From assembly GCA_029204225.1 (NCBI GenBank), contig CM055108.1, positions 24,387,670 to 24,451,669 of the forward strand: a DNA stretch of 64,000 nucleotides, written 5' to 3'. Below, one piece after another: positions 20,915 to 34,029 of the stretch; the stretch's first letter is position 1; each line of letters starts with the position of its first letter. Origin of the DNA: Diphasiastrum complanatum. Lineage: Eukaryota > Streptophyta > Lycopodiopsida > Lycopodiales > Lycopodiaceae. The notes beneath the pieces were generated by a model. That model worked only from the letters and a program-made list of their open reading frames with translations. It did not search any database and was not told the DNA's origin. A program made the translations under genes and the position numbers.

Positions 20915-21591
20915 TGTTACTAGTGTAAAAAATTGCCTATATTGGCAAATCTAGCCATGTAGTATAATGTAAATTATGTATATAAGTGGGTCTCACATGT
21001 GTGAGGCCAAGATGCCATGTGGAAAACCACTCCTTATTTAAATTAAGTCGAGTCTAAAAGATTGGTCATGACAATTTGGTAGTGATTCCTAGATTATAGG
21101 ACCTATACCTAGATTTGTGATGAGATTTTGACCAACTAGCCACCTACTTGGCATGACTCTAGGAAAGAGGTTAGGGTTGCAAATTAGGGCAAGAGAGCCA
21201 AATTAACTTATTATATGCTAGAAATTCACCTAACTTTACAAAGGAAGTCACTTTTGCTATATATTCTATCTCTCTATAGTGAGAAGATAGATTATTTTTG
21301 GAGCTCATTGGCAATGTCGAGCTACTCCACTATGTATTTGTGATTCTAATGCAACCAAAGTAATTCAGTCTTCCATCTCTGTTGCAGGCCGTACAACAGG
21401 CTTCATTTCATATGTGTGAATTCGGATCTACACTTATAATCAATGCTTTTGATTGTTAATGCTTGTTGTTTGTCAAATTGCCAATCTAGATCAACATTCA
21501 TGTAACTAGTTTTTTGGATAGATTGTTAAGCAAGCATCCAATCAACCTTGTGGATCTTTCTAAGATCCATTTATGGTACATTACTTTCACA
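20915..21591 (+). repeat. 5' LTR of the copia element
   Basis: Begins TGTTACTAGTG and ends TTTCACA, directly followed by the primer site. About 677 bp. The left edge is inferred from the TG, since no second LTR is available for comparison. Confidence 0.6.
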
Positions 21592-21604
21592 TGGTATCAG
21601 AGCC
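21592..21604 (+). promoter_or_regulatory. Primer-binding site, initiator-Met tRNA
   Basis: TGGTATCAGAGCC directly after the LTR end, a perfect match to the plant initiator-Met tRNA complement. Confidence 0.92.
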
Positions 21605-22222
21605 AAGTACAAGGGCTTAAACCATTAATCAAGATCAAATCCATTTTTAGCAAGTTTTGGTGCTAAAAACTACTATTGAGAGGGCGTGCTAGAATCTAAT
21701 TTTCGTGAGGGGATTTGATTTCAAATTTGTTAGGGATCCAAATCCGTATTGTCCACATATGTGGGCACCTTTGAACTTGCATTTAATGCACAATATTCAT
21801 TTGATCCATAAAAATCCATTTTGTGAGTTTTTAATGAGATTTTTGGTGCTAATCCTAGGAAAAACTACCAAGATTGAGTGCCATTAATGAGATTTGACTT
21901 TGGTTCATGTTTTTTAATTAATCTAGGCTGAAATCAAGATTTTTAAAAGTGATTTATAGGTCTTGAAAGTACATCAAGAAGTGTGAGAGAGATTGAGTCA
22001 TTTTTTTAGTTCAAAAATAGTCAAGATTGGCTTGATTTGATTGTAAGTAGATTACAACTCATCTAATCTTCATTCCAACTTTGTGAGAGAGTGCTAGAAT
22101 TGAGATTATAAGTTCATTTGTTGGATTAGAAATCTAATTTGAGTGACTCACCACAAGAGAGACCTTTGTGAGTTTTTAGAATCAATCAAATCAATTTCTT
22201 ATTTGTAGAAATCACTAGTAAG

Positions 22223-23071
22223 ATGAGATCTATTGGAGCTTACCTTCTAGAAGCTAGTGAGAGATTGAACTCTACAAATTATGCCATTTGGAAGGTAAGG
22301 ATGGAATCATTAATGGTGCTGCAAGACTTTTATGAATTTTTGATTGAAGATGAAGATGAACCTCTTGGTGCACAAGAGTTAATTAGATACAAGAAAAGAT
22401 CTAGACTAGCACTTCATTGTGTAAAGATGAATGTAAGTAATGATATTTTGAGAGAAGTATCATCTTGTACTAGTGCTAAAGAGGCTTGGGATTCTTTGAA
22501 ATCAATCTATGAATAAAACAACACTTCTAGGGTCCTCATGCTTAGAAAGCAAATCTTGCAAAACATGAGAAGAATTGAGGAGAGTGCACAAGACTATGTG
22601 CTCAGAATCAAGTCTCTAAATAGGGAGTTAGCTTCTATTGGAGAGAAGATTCATGATGGAGAGCTTGTTGAATAATCCTTAATGGTCTAGGGGATGATTT
22701 CACAAATTTGATCTTAAGTTTTGCAATCCAAGACACTTTGCCAACTATAGAAAAGCTTCATAGTGTAGTAGTGTCTGAAGAGTGTAGGATGTTCTACACC
22801 AAAGCAAGATTGAACTCGTTGTCTTTGTAGGATGGTGACAAGAAAGCCAATTTCTCATTCAAAGGCAAAAAGAAGACCAATTGAAAGAAGAAACATCCAA
22901 ATGAGGCCAAAGACCAGGATGAAACATCAAGCTCAAAGGCCAAGAAAGACAAATCAAAGTTCAAATGTCTTTTTGTGGCAAAAAAGAGAATTTTGCATCA
23001 GAATGTCTCAAGAAAAAGAAGGCACAAGAGAACAAGCAAAGCAACATTGCACATCAAGAGGAGGAGGATGA
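22223..23071 (+). pseudogene. Copia gag
   Basis: From ATG 22223. Contains the plant copia gag pattern (LNSTNYAIWKVRMESLM, later AKEAWDSLKSIYE), a stop at 22514-22516, then YVLRIKSLNREL and, in another frame, a zinc-knuckle remnant CGKKENFASECLKKK near 22970. It has several stops and a frameshift, so it is non-functional. Confidence 0.82.
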
Positions 23072-23125
23072 AGAAGAATCATCCTTGATGATCTCCAACT
23101 CATCACCATCATCCAAGTGCAACAC

Positions 23126-23528
23126 CAATGATTCTTGTGGATTGATAGTGGGGCTAGCTTCCACAAGACTTTCCAAAAGGACTATTTTTCCACTTTGCTC
23201 TCTTATAATGATTTAAAAAAATCTATCTTTACAGCTAGTGATCAAGAGTGTAGAATAAGTGGTATTGGAACCATTCCATTATATGTTGGATTATCCAAAA
23301 GGATGAATCTTGACAATGTTCTTTTTGTTCATAAGTTAACCAAAAATTTGTTAAGTGTTGGCCAATTAATAGATAATGGCCTAGATGTATAATTTAAGCA
23401 TGGAGTTCGTTCCATCCTTAAGAATGATGAATGCATAACAAAGAGTTTTAAATAAGGTAGATTGTTTAAACTTGATGCTAATGTTGCAATGGAGAGTGTG
23501 AATTTGGCAAGGTGGAGATTTCTCCAAT
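23126..23528 (+). pseudogene. Copia protease
   Basis: DSGASFHKT near 23140 is the DSG aspartic-protease motif. It is followed by GIGTIPLYV and VLFVHKLTKNLLSVGQL, the usual segment before integrase. Stops at 23390 and 23453 break it. Confidence 0.78.
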
Positions 23529-24420
23529 GTGGAGCTATGGCACAAAAGGTTTAGTCACCCCAACTTCAAAGCTATAGAAACAATGTGTGCAAAGGAGCTT
23601 GCACTCGGCCTCCCTAAGCAATTGTCAAAGTGTAGAAAGCATTGTGAGGCTTGTAGCCTCTCAAAGACTCATAAGCTACCTTTCTCTAGATCTACAGCAA
23701 GATCTAACACTCCTCTTGAAATCATCCATTCGGATGTTCATAGTTTCTCACAAGAATCTAATGGTGGTGCCAAATACTATGTAATTTTCATTAATGATAG
23801 ATATTATTGGATTTATCTCTTGTCTAGTAAATCTATGGTGTATGATTCATTTTTAAAGTTCAAAACTCTTGTAGGAAATCAACTTAGTACCAAGATCAAG
23901 GTATTAAGAAGTGATAATGGAGGTGAATATATCGCCAATAAGTTGACAGACTTTTGTAGTTCTAATGGCATTAAGAAGAAGTTGTGTAACAAAATGGAGT
24001 GGCCGAGAGGAAAAATACATCTCTTTGTGAGTGTGCTAAGGCCTTAAGGCTAGATGCTTCTCTACCCAAACCATTTTGGGGTGAGGCAATGACATGTCCT
24101 AATTTCTTATGCTGTAGATTGCTCAACCAAGCCATTGGAGAAATCACACCACATGAAGCTCTATTTGGAGAGAAGCCCAATCTCAAGGATCTCAAGACTT
24201 TTGGATCCACTTGCTATGTACACCAATTCTTAGATACAAGGAAAAAGGATGATGCAACCTCCATCAAAGGCATCTTTGTGGGATATGGTGAGAATAACAA
24301 AGGCTATAGAGTTTTCAATCCCATCACTAAGAAAATAATAGTGAGTAGGGATGTTATTTTTTATGAAGGACATGCTTGTAATATGAATGGCAATGCTACT
24401 AATCATCTTGATGCCAAAGA
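23529..24420 (+). pseudogene. Copia integrase (frameshifted)
   Basis: WHKRFSHPNFKAI and CEACSLSK form the HHCC zinc finger. IIHSDVHSFSQES and LRSDNGGEY carry the first two catalytic acids. A frameshift near 23985 separates this from MAERKNTSL and PKPFWGEAM, followed by CYVHQFLDTRKKDD and GIFVGYGENNKGYRVFNP, the typical C-terminal part. Confidence 0.88.
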
Positions 24421-24619
24421 CCATGCTAGGATGAAGGAGGAACTTCAAAGTGATGAAGAACTTGAGGATCCACTTCAAGAGCCAAGGACTCCAAGAAGAT
24501 CCACAAGAGCAAGGGCCAAGCCATTGAGGCTCACTTATGATGGCAAAGGTGATCAAAGGGAAGGCACTTCATCTTTCACATCTCACATTTTTCTTACTTC
24601 AATGCTTGATGAACCAACT

Positions 24620-25667
24620 TGCTATGAAGATGCTTGTAAATCAAAGAGTTGGATGGATGCTATGCAAGTGGAGTATAATGCTCTCATGAAGAATCATACT
24701 TGGAATCTTGTAAATCTTCCTCAAGGAAAAAAACCACCTGATTGCAAGTGGGTGTATAGATTGAAGTATAATAAAGATGGATCAATAAGTAAGCATAAAG
24801 CTAGGCTTGTAGCAAAAGAATTTCTACAAACCAAAGGCATTGATTATGATGAAACTTATGTGGCTAAGCTTGTTACTATTAGATTGATCACAAGCCTTGC
24901 AAATACCTTCAATTGGGAGCTTTTCCAACTTGACTTTACAAATGCCTTTCTCAATGACTACTTGGAGGAAGAGATCTACATGAGGCAACCCCCAGCGCTT
25001 CATCAAGGAAAAGTATGAAGGAAAGGTGTGTTCTTTGAAGAAGAGTCTTTGTGGACTTAAGCAAGCACCTAGAGCATGGCACTCTAGGCTAAACTCTTTT
25101 CTTAACTCCATCAAATTTGTTTTGAGTGCTTATGATCCATCATTGTACATAAGATTTTATGATGGGGAGATCATTATTCTTGTATTGTATGTAGATGACA
25201 TTATTTTGAGTGGTAATGATCTAGATGGAATAGGAGATGTAAAAATTGCATTATCTAAAGAGTTTAAAATGGTCGATCTCGGCTTATTGAGCTTCATTCT
25301 AGGAATAGAAGTCATAAGAGGTTGTGATTTTAGTTTCATTTGTCAATTCAAGTATGCTACATCCATCCTAGATAGATTTGGAATGAATAATTGTAAAGGC
25401 ATTGAGACTCCAATGGAGCAACATGTGAAAGCATCTATTGATGGTGATGAAGCATCCTTTGAGGACATTACTTTATATAGAAGGCTTATAGGCTCTTTGA
25501 TATATTTAGCTATAACTAGACTTGATCTTAGTTATAGTGCTGGAAAGTTAAGCCAATTCATGCAAAGTCTTTTGGTATCCCATTGGAGATGGCCAAAAGA
25601 GTTCTTAGAAATATTTCATCAACTACAAATTTTGGCATATTGTAAAGAGAGACTAATCCTGCCTTGA
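24620..25667 (+). pseudogene. Copia reverse transcriptase (frameshifted)
   Basis: Starts at SKSWMDAMQVEYNAL and HTWNLV, with CKWVYRLKYNKDGSI, KARLVAKEF and LDFTNAFLNDYLEEEIYMRQP. A stop and shift at about 25016-25026 interrupt it before SLCGLKQAPRAWH. The catalytic YVDD is at about 25190. It ends in the thumb and connection region. It would copy element RNA into DNA. Confidence 0.92.
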
Positions 25668-25689
25668 GAGCTTATAGTGACTCGAAGTT

Positions 25690-26100
25690 TTACAGGTGAC
25701 AAAGTGGATCGAAAGTCAATAAGTGCATTTGCGACCTTATGTGACTGAGTAGTATCATGGCTTTCTAAAAAGCAAGATACAATTTCGTTATCTTCCACAG
25801 AATCCAAGTATAAGGCCTTGACATCAACATGCAAGGAGGTCTTATGGCTCAAGAGGCTATTGGTGGAGCTTCATGTCATTGAAGAGGAGATTCCTATCAT
25901 CTATTGTGACAACCAATCAGCTCAATCACTTGCTACTAATCCTACATTCCATGCAAAGAGCAATGTGCATCGAGATTGCTCATCATTTTGTGAGGGAGAA
26001 AGTGCAAGCCAAAGAGATCAAGATATAATTTTTTTGATATTGATAAGAAAGTTCTACAAAAGACTTGTGTCAAGTTTGTTGATGTAGTTTCAAAAGCACG
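25690..26100 (+). pseudogene. Copia RNase H
   Basis: The remnant contains DKVDRKSISAFA, SLSSTESKYKAL, KEVLWLKRLL and IIYCDNQSAQSLATNPTFHAKS, the standard copia RNase H blocks. A stop lies at about 25746 and the frame is lost after 25970. It would degrade the RNA strand during cDNA synthesis. Confidence 0.85.
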
Positions 26101-26130
26101 GGGAGCATATCACCACTTATTACATAATTA

Positions 26131-26543
26131 GGAGAAATGACTAGAGCTGTTTCTATAGAACTATATATTTTGATCTAAAAATAAGACTGATACTATATTT
26201 TTGACATGTGCAACATATATTAAGAGCTCATACAACATTTTTTGCAAACACATATGGAAGCCTAAGTATCTGGTCATCACGAGGAATGAAGAAGTCACAT
26301 TGGCAAGCGCAGACAACATTCTATCTAAATACACGATATGGAAGAACTATGAGAAAAGAAACTACATTTCTCAATTATTTTAGTGGTTTTACTGCAAAGT
26401 TCAAATTTGACGAATAACAAAATCTACAGAGTACAACAAGTTTAGAAACGCATGCAAGTTTATATGGAAAGAGAGAAAATAGAAATTGCTATGCAACGGA
26501 TTATACTGATATAAAATGTACAATATACATTGATTTTAATATA
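26131..26543. other. Unassigned stretch
   Basis: AT-rich DNA between the 3'-truncated copia element and transposon copy C. No match to the copia LTR and no gene. Confidence 0.4.
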
Positions 26544-27360
26544 CATTAGAGAAACTTAGAGCCCGACGAGGGCCTTTGAAAAAGATGTTTTTTTATTTTT
26601 TTTCTTATTTTCGTTGCCATGTGGACCAATTGAAACCTTAGCTTCGGGGTTCTACGTTACACAGAATTTTCCAAATATAAATAGAATAAAAACTTTTTAA
26701 ATATATTGTTGTTTCGTCGGATAGCATGTGGAAATGCTATTGGTTGATGAGGCCTACCCTTCCAGCTCATCACTGCCCAAAGAGACCCAAAATTTTGAAA
26801 ATGAATATGACAGATGGTTGAGATGAGAAAATCGATGTACCATTAATGTATATGCATTGTCAAACCATGGTTAACAGGGTTGGCCAAAGTTAATTTGTGG
26901 CACCAAATAGATTAGTGTTTCAAATTTTTGCCAACACTTTTTCTCAGATTCATGGCTTTTTGTCTACGCAAATTTTCAGATTCATAGTTCATTGTTTCAG
27001 ATTTTTGCATGCAAATTACGAATGGCGCCATCAAGGAAGCCGTGCTTCTCAATCGACTCTGTGCTTCTATTCAACGAGACAGATGATAATGGATTATGGG
27101 TGCCAAGAAAATATTCAAAAAACTCTTGGGTTTTGATGCATCCATCATCAAGAGGAGCATTTTGAAAAAGGAAAAGGTCAAAACTATCATTTTCATCTTA
27201 TTGGAAGGCTAGAATTCTGGATTTCAGAACATCATCAGGAGGAAAATTTATTTTTGAAATTCTAGTCCAACATGTATATATGCATTCAGAGATAAATGTG
27301 CAAGGATTCAACCATCAGGATCACAAAATCTCTTCATAATTTTTGCTCTCCTCTTAATAA
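26544..27360 (+). mobile_element. Copy C of the CATTAGAG-type DNA transposon, left part
   Basis: Starts CATTAGAGAAACTTAG, matching the left end of copy B (40575) through GGCCTTT and a T-rich tract into TTTTCG. Inside, the reading frame from about 27020 to 27345 encodes a segment clearly homologous to the second gene of copy B: KNSWVLMHPSSRG, YWKARILDFRT, GGKFIFEILVQHVYMHSE. One stop (TGA) interrupts it at about 27162. No right end was found after about 27360. Confidence 0.65.
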
Positions 27361-27768
27361 AAATGAATTAGATACAATTTTCACTCTTCTCATAATAAAA
27401 ATGAAGAAGATAGAAAATAGGTGGCTATAATGGCAAAACAGGTGTGACAACATATATACAATATGCAATAAACTAACGTATTATACATTCCAATATATGG
27501 GACTTTGTTTTGTTTATAAGTCACAACTATAGTTTGATTCAAATTAGCAATGAAACCTGCAACTCTAATTAATCATCCATAAAACTCTTCTAGTGTTATT
27601 ATGCGATGATTGAGAGAGATTCTTGATTCAATGTAGTACCAACTCAATGCACCTAAATTGTAGGTTCTCTCAAAGTTGTGTAGGTCCATGACATCACTAT
27701 GTGAAAATTCAGCCTAGGTTGTACCGATTTACATGAAAAAAATTCACACTTGTGGAATCGGACATGTG

Positions 27769-27819
27769 GCATCCAATCATTTGTCCACATGCATGGCTGT
27801 ATAGTCAATGATTGGATGC
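27769..27819. repeat. Inverted repeat, 13-bp arms
   Basis: GCATCCAATCATT and its exact complement AATGATTGGATGC are separated by 24 bp. The surrounding 27730-27920 also repeats the words GACATGTGG and CACATG several times. It may be a foldback of a small element; nothing else supports that. Confidence 0.6.
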
Positions 27820-28079
27820 GATCTTCCAAACATGTGAAATGACACATGTCCCGTCCATGTGAATGAAGAATATTCTATTGGACATGTGGACTACTCACAG
27901 GTTGACACATGGCATTCCACATGAACGAAATGTTAGGGCCTCATTATTATCTGTATGAACAAACTTGTATCCCACTTAGATCATGCCACTTGATGATGTG
28001 CTGCTTTCCGTATGCGCGAAATTTTTTATAAATAGATTTCGCTAAAAACTTTTTTTTTTTCTCACAAAAACTAGTCTTT

Positions 28080-28320
28080 GTCCTCTTATATCATTTTCAA
28101 GTGCAACCTTCAACCTCCTAGACCGATACCCCACACTTGGAACCAATATCACATGATATCGCATTCGAGCGCATGCACATTTGCTTTTAGTTTTTTTTGC
28201 TTGTTTGCATTGCGCTCGAAAGCGATATTGTCATCTTGATATCGTTTTCAGGCGCAAGCACCATCCAAAAAATTTTGAGCCCTTTGTTTTGTGCTCAAAA
28301 GCGAAATCCATTTTTTTAAC
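28080..28320. repeat. Dispersed tandem repeat block 1 (GATATCG/GCGC-rich words)
   Basis: Irregular units of about 80-100 bp with GATATCG, TTCAGGCGCAAG and GCGCTCGAAAGCGATATT, related to units at 32330-32640 in the same orientation. Confidence 0.55.
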
Positions 28321-28596
28321 ATTGCTATTTCTCATCTTCTTCTTTTTTAGTATGATGGCCCGGGTCACCCATGTGCCATAGTGACTATTGTAATGAAGAA
28401 ACATTAGAAATACCAACCACACAACAATGAAAAGAGATTAATAAAATAGCAACATTCACTTAACATCATTATAAAATAGAGCACAAGCACATGAGCATGC
28501 TTGAGTGAGCAAAATGGTAGAGTCTCCTCCTCTCTATTACAGGGCCTTTCACATGGAATAACTTGGAAGGACCTGGGCTTTCAAACTAGGGGGTAA

Positions 28597-30180
28597 GTGA
28601 ATACGAAACCTGAAACAATGGCAAGAGAACCCATGTATTGTGTCGAGTATGAGGAGACAAGCAATGTCCTCAATATTGGAGGAGCATGGAGTGAGCAGCA
28701 CAACATCACATTCCCGATCAATCACAAGCAAGACGAGGACGAAGCGGTTGTGGTAGATGGAGGATTCGGTGTAAATCTGATTTTCACTACTTTGTATCAA
28801 AAATGGGGTCAAAATCTTGTAACACATGGATCCTACACATTATTATACACCGAAAATACTAGCTCAACCTCCTCAAAATCCTCCTTTAGCTAAAGTTTCC
28901 AAGGTGGAACCTCCCAAGGCACCTAGAGTAAAAAGAAAAATCAATTAAAGCAACGCTATAATCAAGTGATCCGATGGAGTGACCTACCAATAGAAGCCAT
29001 AGCTACAGTGGATGAAGATAATCACAAGGTAAATGTCCAATTCGTTCCCTAGAATGACAGCAAGGATATAGTCACTCTCCAAGATAGAAAGGACAAGAAA
29101 AAGATCTTAGACTCTTTGAAGTCAATTAGGCTGGAACAAGACTAGATGTCATCTTCTCATATGACTGGAGCCATCAACAATCTGTAGCTCACTAGTCGTG
29201 CTCCCCAAGGTAAGCCGATATTATTGTTGCAACTCGAACTACACAAAGTTGTTCAACCAAGAGTTGCAGAAGCTGCTCGATGCTGATTTCATTTATGAAA
29301 TCGAGCATACGGAATGAGTGTCACCTATATTCATAGTACCCAAGAAGAATGGCAAGAACCTGAAGGCCCTAAATGTTGTGACAATAAAGGACCACTTTCT
29401 CCTACCTTTCACATAAAGTGTTTTATGTCGCGTAGCTGGAGCAAAAGCCTACAGTTTCCTGGACAGTTTCAGGAGCTACAATCAAGTAAAGATTGCGCCT
29501 AAAGGTCAGCATAAGACCGCATTTGCCATTGAATGAGGAACCTATGCCTATAAGTGATGTCGTTTGGACTTTGCAATTTTTCAAAGAATTATGCAAGCAA
29601 CATTCAAAGATTATCTACAAAAGTTTCTAGAGATTTTCTTGGATGATCTGCAAGTGCGTGGACCTAACAACAAGCACCTATCTCAACTGAAAAAAGTGCT
29701 AATTCGATGCCACAAGTACCAGATCTCTTGAACCCAGAAAAGTGTCAATTTTGGATGACACATAGCTTGATTCTAGGCCATATTGTATCCAGACACGAAA
29801 TTGCCACTGATCTCACCAAGATATGAGCCATTGTAGATCTACTGCCATATCCTCATGGGTCACGCTAACTATTTTTGGATATTCATTTTGAATTTTGTGG
29901 AGTTAGCTAGACCAATATTGGATGGAGGAAGGCCTACAGGCTTCTCAATGCTTAAAGATGCATTGGTCTCAGCACCGATCTTACGACCACCCAATTGGAC
30001 TTTAGAGTTTCATGTGCATACAAATGGATCAAAGTATGTTATTGGAGCCATTTTGACCCAGCCAGGAGAATACAAAAAGGACTTTTCAATCCATTTTGCT
30101 AGTAGATAGCTTAACCAAGTAGAGATGAACTACTCAATTCTCCGCTATAAAAGCAGTGAATTCGACTCATTCGTCACTTT
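28597..30180 (+). pseudogene. Decayed Ty3/gypsy pol fragment (protease, RT, RNase H)
   Basis: Plus-strand pol remnants in order: protease-like VVVDGGFGVNLI (about 28745); RT blocks IYEIEHTE, IVPKKNGK and KALNVV; then SFLDSFRSYNQVKIAP and KTAFAIE; a catalytic region FLDDLQV (about 29640); then the RNase H junction TLEFHVHTNGSKYVIGAILTQPGEY (about 30000-30090). The order and spacing are those of gypsy pol. Stops and frameshifts occur every few dozen codons. No LTR or gag recognised. Confidence 0.75.
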
Positions 30181-31232
30181 GCATAGCGAAGCTCTTGCTG
30201 TTTTTTCACTCCGCTATGTTACCACCCAACCATAGAGGTATTGCCACCTCACCCCAGTGCACTGGAGCTACAGACCACCATCAAGCAAGCTCGGATCTCA
30301 TGTAAGTCATGGTGTCCCATACCACCATGCCTTACCCTCGACCCTCACCTACCTACATCCTAATGCCTAGATACTCATCCTAACCTAACCACCAGTGGAA
30401 GAGCTCTTCATTCTCCAGGAGAGAATGAATACCCAGCTCATGGAGATCCACCTCTATATACATAGTCCAGGTGGGTCATCTCCCTCCATAGGAGTCACAC
30501 ATGAATAACGACACGCGGTAGTTGTGCACACTGATGCAGGTCCATAGAATCATCGCGTGCCAATGAGACATTGACACGTTGCACCCAAAAGACCTATAGC
30601 TTCAGTTCAGCGTTCCGTCCCATAACTGAGACCGTCACCTCAAGTTAGATAAGATTGCTTCATCGCATCACACAGCTGAGCTGAGATAACTAACCGAGGA
30701 AGAGAGTTGTTCAGAACATTTATAGACGTAGTGATTTGAAACATCGCACAGAGGAAAAGAGTTCGTGATTCTTCCTTAAGGCGGCTACAGTAATCAGCTT
30801 AAGCTAATCCTTAACATGGTTAAGGTTTGGATTATCTTCTAAAAGGCCTTGAGAGGTGAAAATTTAGATGTGGCCCATTTATCAATAGATGTATTTAAAG
30901 GAACATGTAAAGCAAGTCGATTATGTCAACAGAAGTCTGACAGTGTGAAAAGATGTGAAAAGAAGCCTGAAACAGAAGCAGGCTATTTTTTTTTAAAGAA
31001 AAGCGACATCAGACTTTTTGTATATTTAGTTCCAAACATGAGTCATTGTTCCGAGATGTAATGCCATTTGAGCTGACAGTTCACTGCAACTATCTCATCC
31101 TGCCGCAGATCAACATGCAGGGCTTCAACTGAGCTACATCCACATGAACGAACTTAAACTTCAAGAAAACATTCCTCAGCCTGGCAAAGTGAAAGAAGCG
31201 CTAGTTATTCTTATAACATATCCATTTTTTAG
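30181..31232. other. Unassigned stretch
   Basis: No supported gene. Slightly C-rich at 30230-30420. It may be the rest of the decayed gypsy element. Confidence 0.35.
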
Positions 31233-31336
31233 ATTGATCATACATTGATGCCTATTGGTGTTAGTAACAATGCAGCAGGCCAGATGGACCTGATCAGTGT
31301 GCTTGAGAAGGCTGGCAAGTTCAATACTCTTGTGAG
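31233..31336 (+). pseudogene. FAS1-like exon, isolated
   Basis: A 104-bp exon-like piece with TTTTTTAG acceptor and GTAACA donor, encoding about 34 residues (SNNAAGQMDLISVLEKAGKFNTLVR). The last part resembles the helix at the start of a fasciclin-1 (FAS1) domain, as in cell-wall or plastid FAS1 proteins. No flanking exon was identified, so it may be a captured or orphan exon. The family call rests on one short motif. Confidence 0.35.
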
Positions 31337-31379
31337 GTAACAGTGAACAAGATTCAAGCTTCTTAAGTTACAAACCTTA

Positions 31380-31745
<366 letters not shown>

Positions 31746-31899
31746 ACCGATCGAGAGAAAGACAGAGCGCGTGCGCGTTTTGGGGAGGAAATTGTGTGTG
31801 TGCGTGCGCCCAAAAAAAAGAAGAAAAATTGGCTTCCAAGTGTTATTTTTTGCACGCATAGGACCTTTCTCACGTTTTTTAGCTTTTCGCGTTGTAAAA

Positions 31900-31975
31900 A
31901 GTGTGACATTTTGTTGCCCGCAGAGCGTGACATTTTTGGCGGGCAGAGCATGACATTTTTGACGGCATGGCGACA
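31900..31975. repeat. Short direct repeats, GTGACATTTT
   Basis: GTGACATTTTGTTGCCCGCAGAGC, CGTGACATTTTTGGCGGGCA and CATGACATTTTTGACGGC follow one another at about 25-bp spacing. Function unknown. Confidence 0.6.
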
Positions 31976-32329
31976 TTCTCTCTCTAAAATAGTTTTAATA
32001 TATGTGATGTAGGTAAACTTGCTCTATATTAGCTTTTGATAAGCTTTCTCCACTCACTTAAAGCTCAAAGTTGATACGATGAGTATAACATGCAAATATC
32101 ATACTTTAAAAAATATATATTGTCAACAAAAGTAAAGGGTCATTGACCACAAACATGAAGACCGTAAACAATCTCAACAAACATGAAGACTAGAAGTAAT
32201 CTCTATAAAAATTAGGAGTTTAAAAAAATGTATTAGGATGCAAGTTCATTAGTAATGCATGTTTTTTGTATGTGTCCATTATTGTAACAAGTTACATAAC
32301 AAAATTCTTAAAGAGACAAATTTCACACA

Positions 32330-32640
32330 CTTGATATTCAATTCAAGCGGACATAGGATATGTGGATTTTTGCAAATAAAACAAATGTGCTATAAAGTAA
32401 GATTGCAAAAATAAAAAATGTATTTTTTTTATATAGATGTTTTCTATACGCCTGATATCGAGTTCAACTGCAAATAGGATTTTTGAAACTTTCAAAGAGG
32501 GTAAATGCACTTGAAAGCAATATTGCGGGAAAAAAAAATTCTTATTTATACACCCAATATCAGATCCAGGCGTAAATAGGTCATTTAAAATTTTTAAAGA
32601 GCCCAATTGCGCTTGAAATAGATATTGCAAAATTTTAGAA
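32330..32640. repeat. Dispersed tandem repeat block 2, period about 100 bp
   Basis: Three diverged units begin CTTGATATTCA (about 32331), CTGATATCGAG (about 32452) and CCAATATCAGA (about 32554). Each is followed by an AAATAGG/CATAGG word, a T-rich part, and (C/T)ACTTGAAAGCAATATTGC or its variant. Confidence 0.6.
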
Positions 32641-34010
32641 CACTGACAATATGCTCTACTCGAGATCCATGCACCCAAAGTCAACTATGTGAACATCATA
32701 ACAATTGCCAATTTAAACTCAATGTATGCACATAGAAATGATTTTGTCCTCAATGGAAATCTCAACAGAACCAAAAGAATAAATAATCAGATTTCTCTAT
32801 AAAACCATATACATGTGTGAAATGAGAACTAGTCTTAAACAATTTATTGAATGTTTCGGTTTCAAGACACTCCAAATAACAAAATCTAAAGAAGGAAGAA
32901 ACTACTACTCCACTATGACTCAACAAGTTGTTCAAAGCAAACATTGAAAGTTATCTACAAAACCTCTCAATAAACAGAAAAAAAAAAATGAAAAAAACCT
33001 CACTTTCATATCAAATACGTTACGTTCCTTTGCATCCACTGCCACCATCGCCAAGTAAGAAATACAAAATAACAGAATATAAATGAAATACTGCTTCAGT
33101 ACCACGAATGTATCACATCACATCAGAAATGAGAATGCAACAAGAATGGAAGAGTAGCCAAAAACACTCATGTTGATCTCCACATTGAAATCTAGAACAT
33201 TTCACAATTATGAATCTAGCAAGAAAGATCATATTGGCTTGCATTCACAATTGGAAGAGGAGGTAAGTTTTGGCACCTTTCACCTCCGTTATCACAAGCA
33301 CAACACAAGGAGTAGTGGGAGTGGAAGAGTAGAGAGCAGATTGTGAGCAAAGGGGAGTGGAGAGTGGAGTAGAGAGTGAACTCATAAAGGGTAAACACGA
33401 ATAGGATGGAAAGATTTTAAACATGGAATCAAAAAGCAAAAATGTGAGATCTTTTCCTATTTAACACCATGGCATGATCCGTAATTTCCCTATTGAGCGT
33501 AGGCCAAGACACACACACGATGGAAGGTTTGAAGCATGGAATAAAAAACATGGCTTACGCATATTTGCTACCATGGCATAGTCCATATAGCTTATTGTTG
33601 AGCTAGGCGCTCACCTTGGTATGGCTCTCACTCTAAGATGGGCTTTTGACTTTGGTATGGCTAGAGCCAATAACAGATGTTGTATATTCTTGAACAAAAG
33701 GATATACAACTTTAAGCATTATTGAGAATGTTTTTTAATACATAAGTCCATAATAGATATGAGGGAGATGGTTGTGCCATGGCACAATGAGTTTTATCGA
33801 GTGATGATAGTCCAAAAGAGTATAATATTTAATATGCAAAACATTTAGTAGGTAGTAGGGAAGAAAGACTTGAGGTCCCTTTGAGAAGCATGTAGTGCTT
33901 TGGCCAACCCCAGCGCGTTGTCAGCGACATGTTTTTTTTTTTAAGGCTGTCCAAAGTGCCATGTCACCGAGCAGCGAAAAACAATATCCCATAATCAATT
34001 CCACGCAGTC
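32641..34010. other. Unassigned intergenic DNA
   Basis: AT-rich with no gene supported. A GA-rich purine patch with repeated GAGTGGAGAG/AGTAGAGAG lies at 33315-33380. Confidence 0.4.
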
Positions 34011-34029
34011 TTGAGTAAGCCATATAACT

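Larger units (their letters stand above)
20915..26130 (+). mobile_element. Decayed Ty1/copia retrotransposon
   Basis: Plus-strand element with 5' LTR (20915-21591), primer site (21592-21604), gag, protease, integrase, reverse transcriptase and RNase H in copia order (integrase before RT). It is broken by many stops and frameshifts. No 3' LTR was found after RNase H: nothing near 26100-26540 matches the start of the 5' LTR, so the 3' end is deleted. Confidence 0.88.

Noticed and set aside
26544-27360. Copies A and C as the two ends of a single transposon split by the copia element
   Set aside because: The end at 26544 faces right (inward direction to the right), as does the end at 18680. Two ends of one element should face each other, so these are separate copies.
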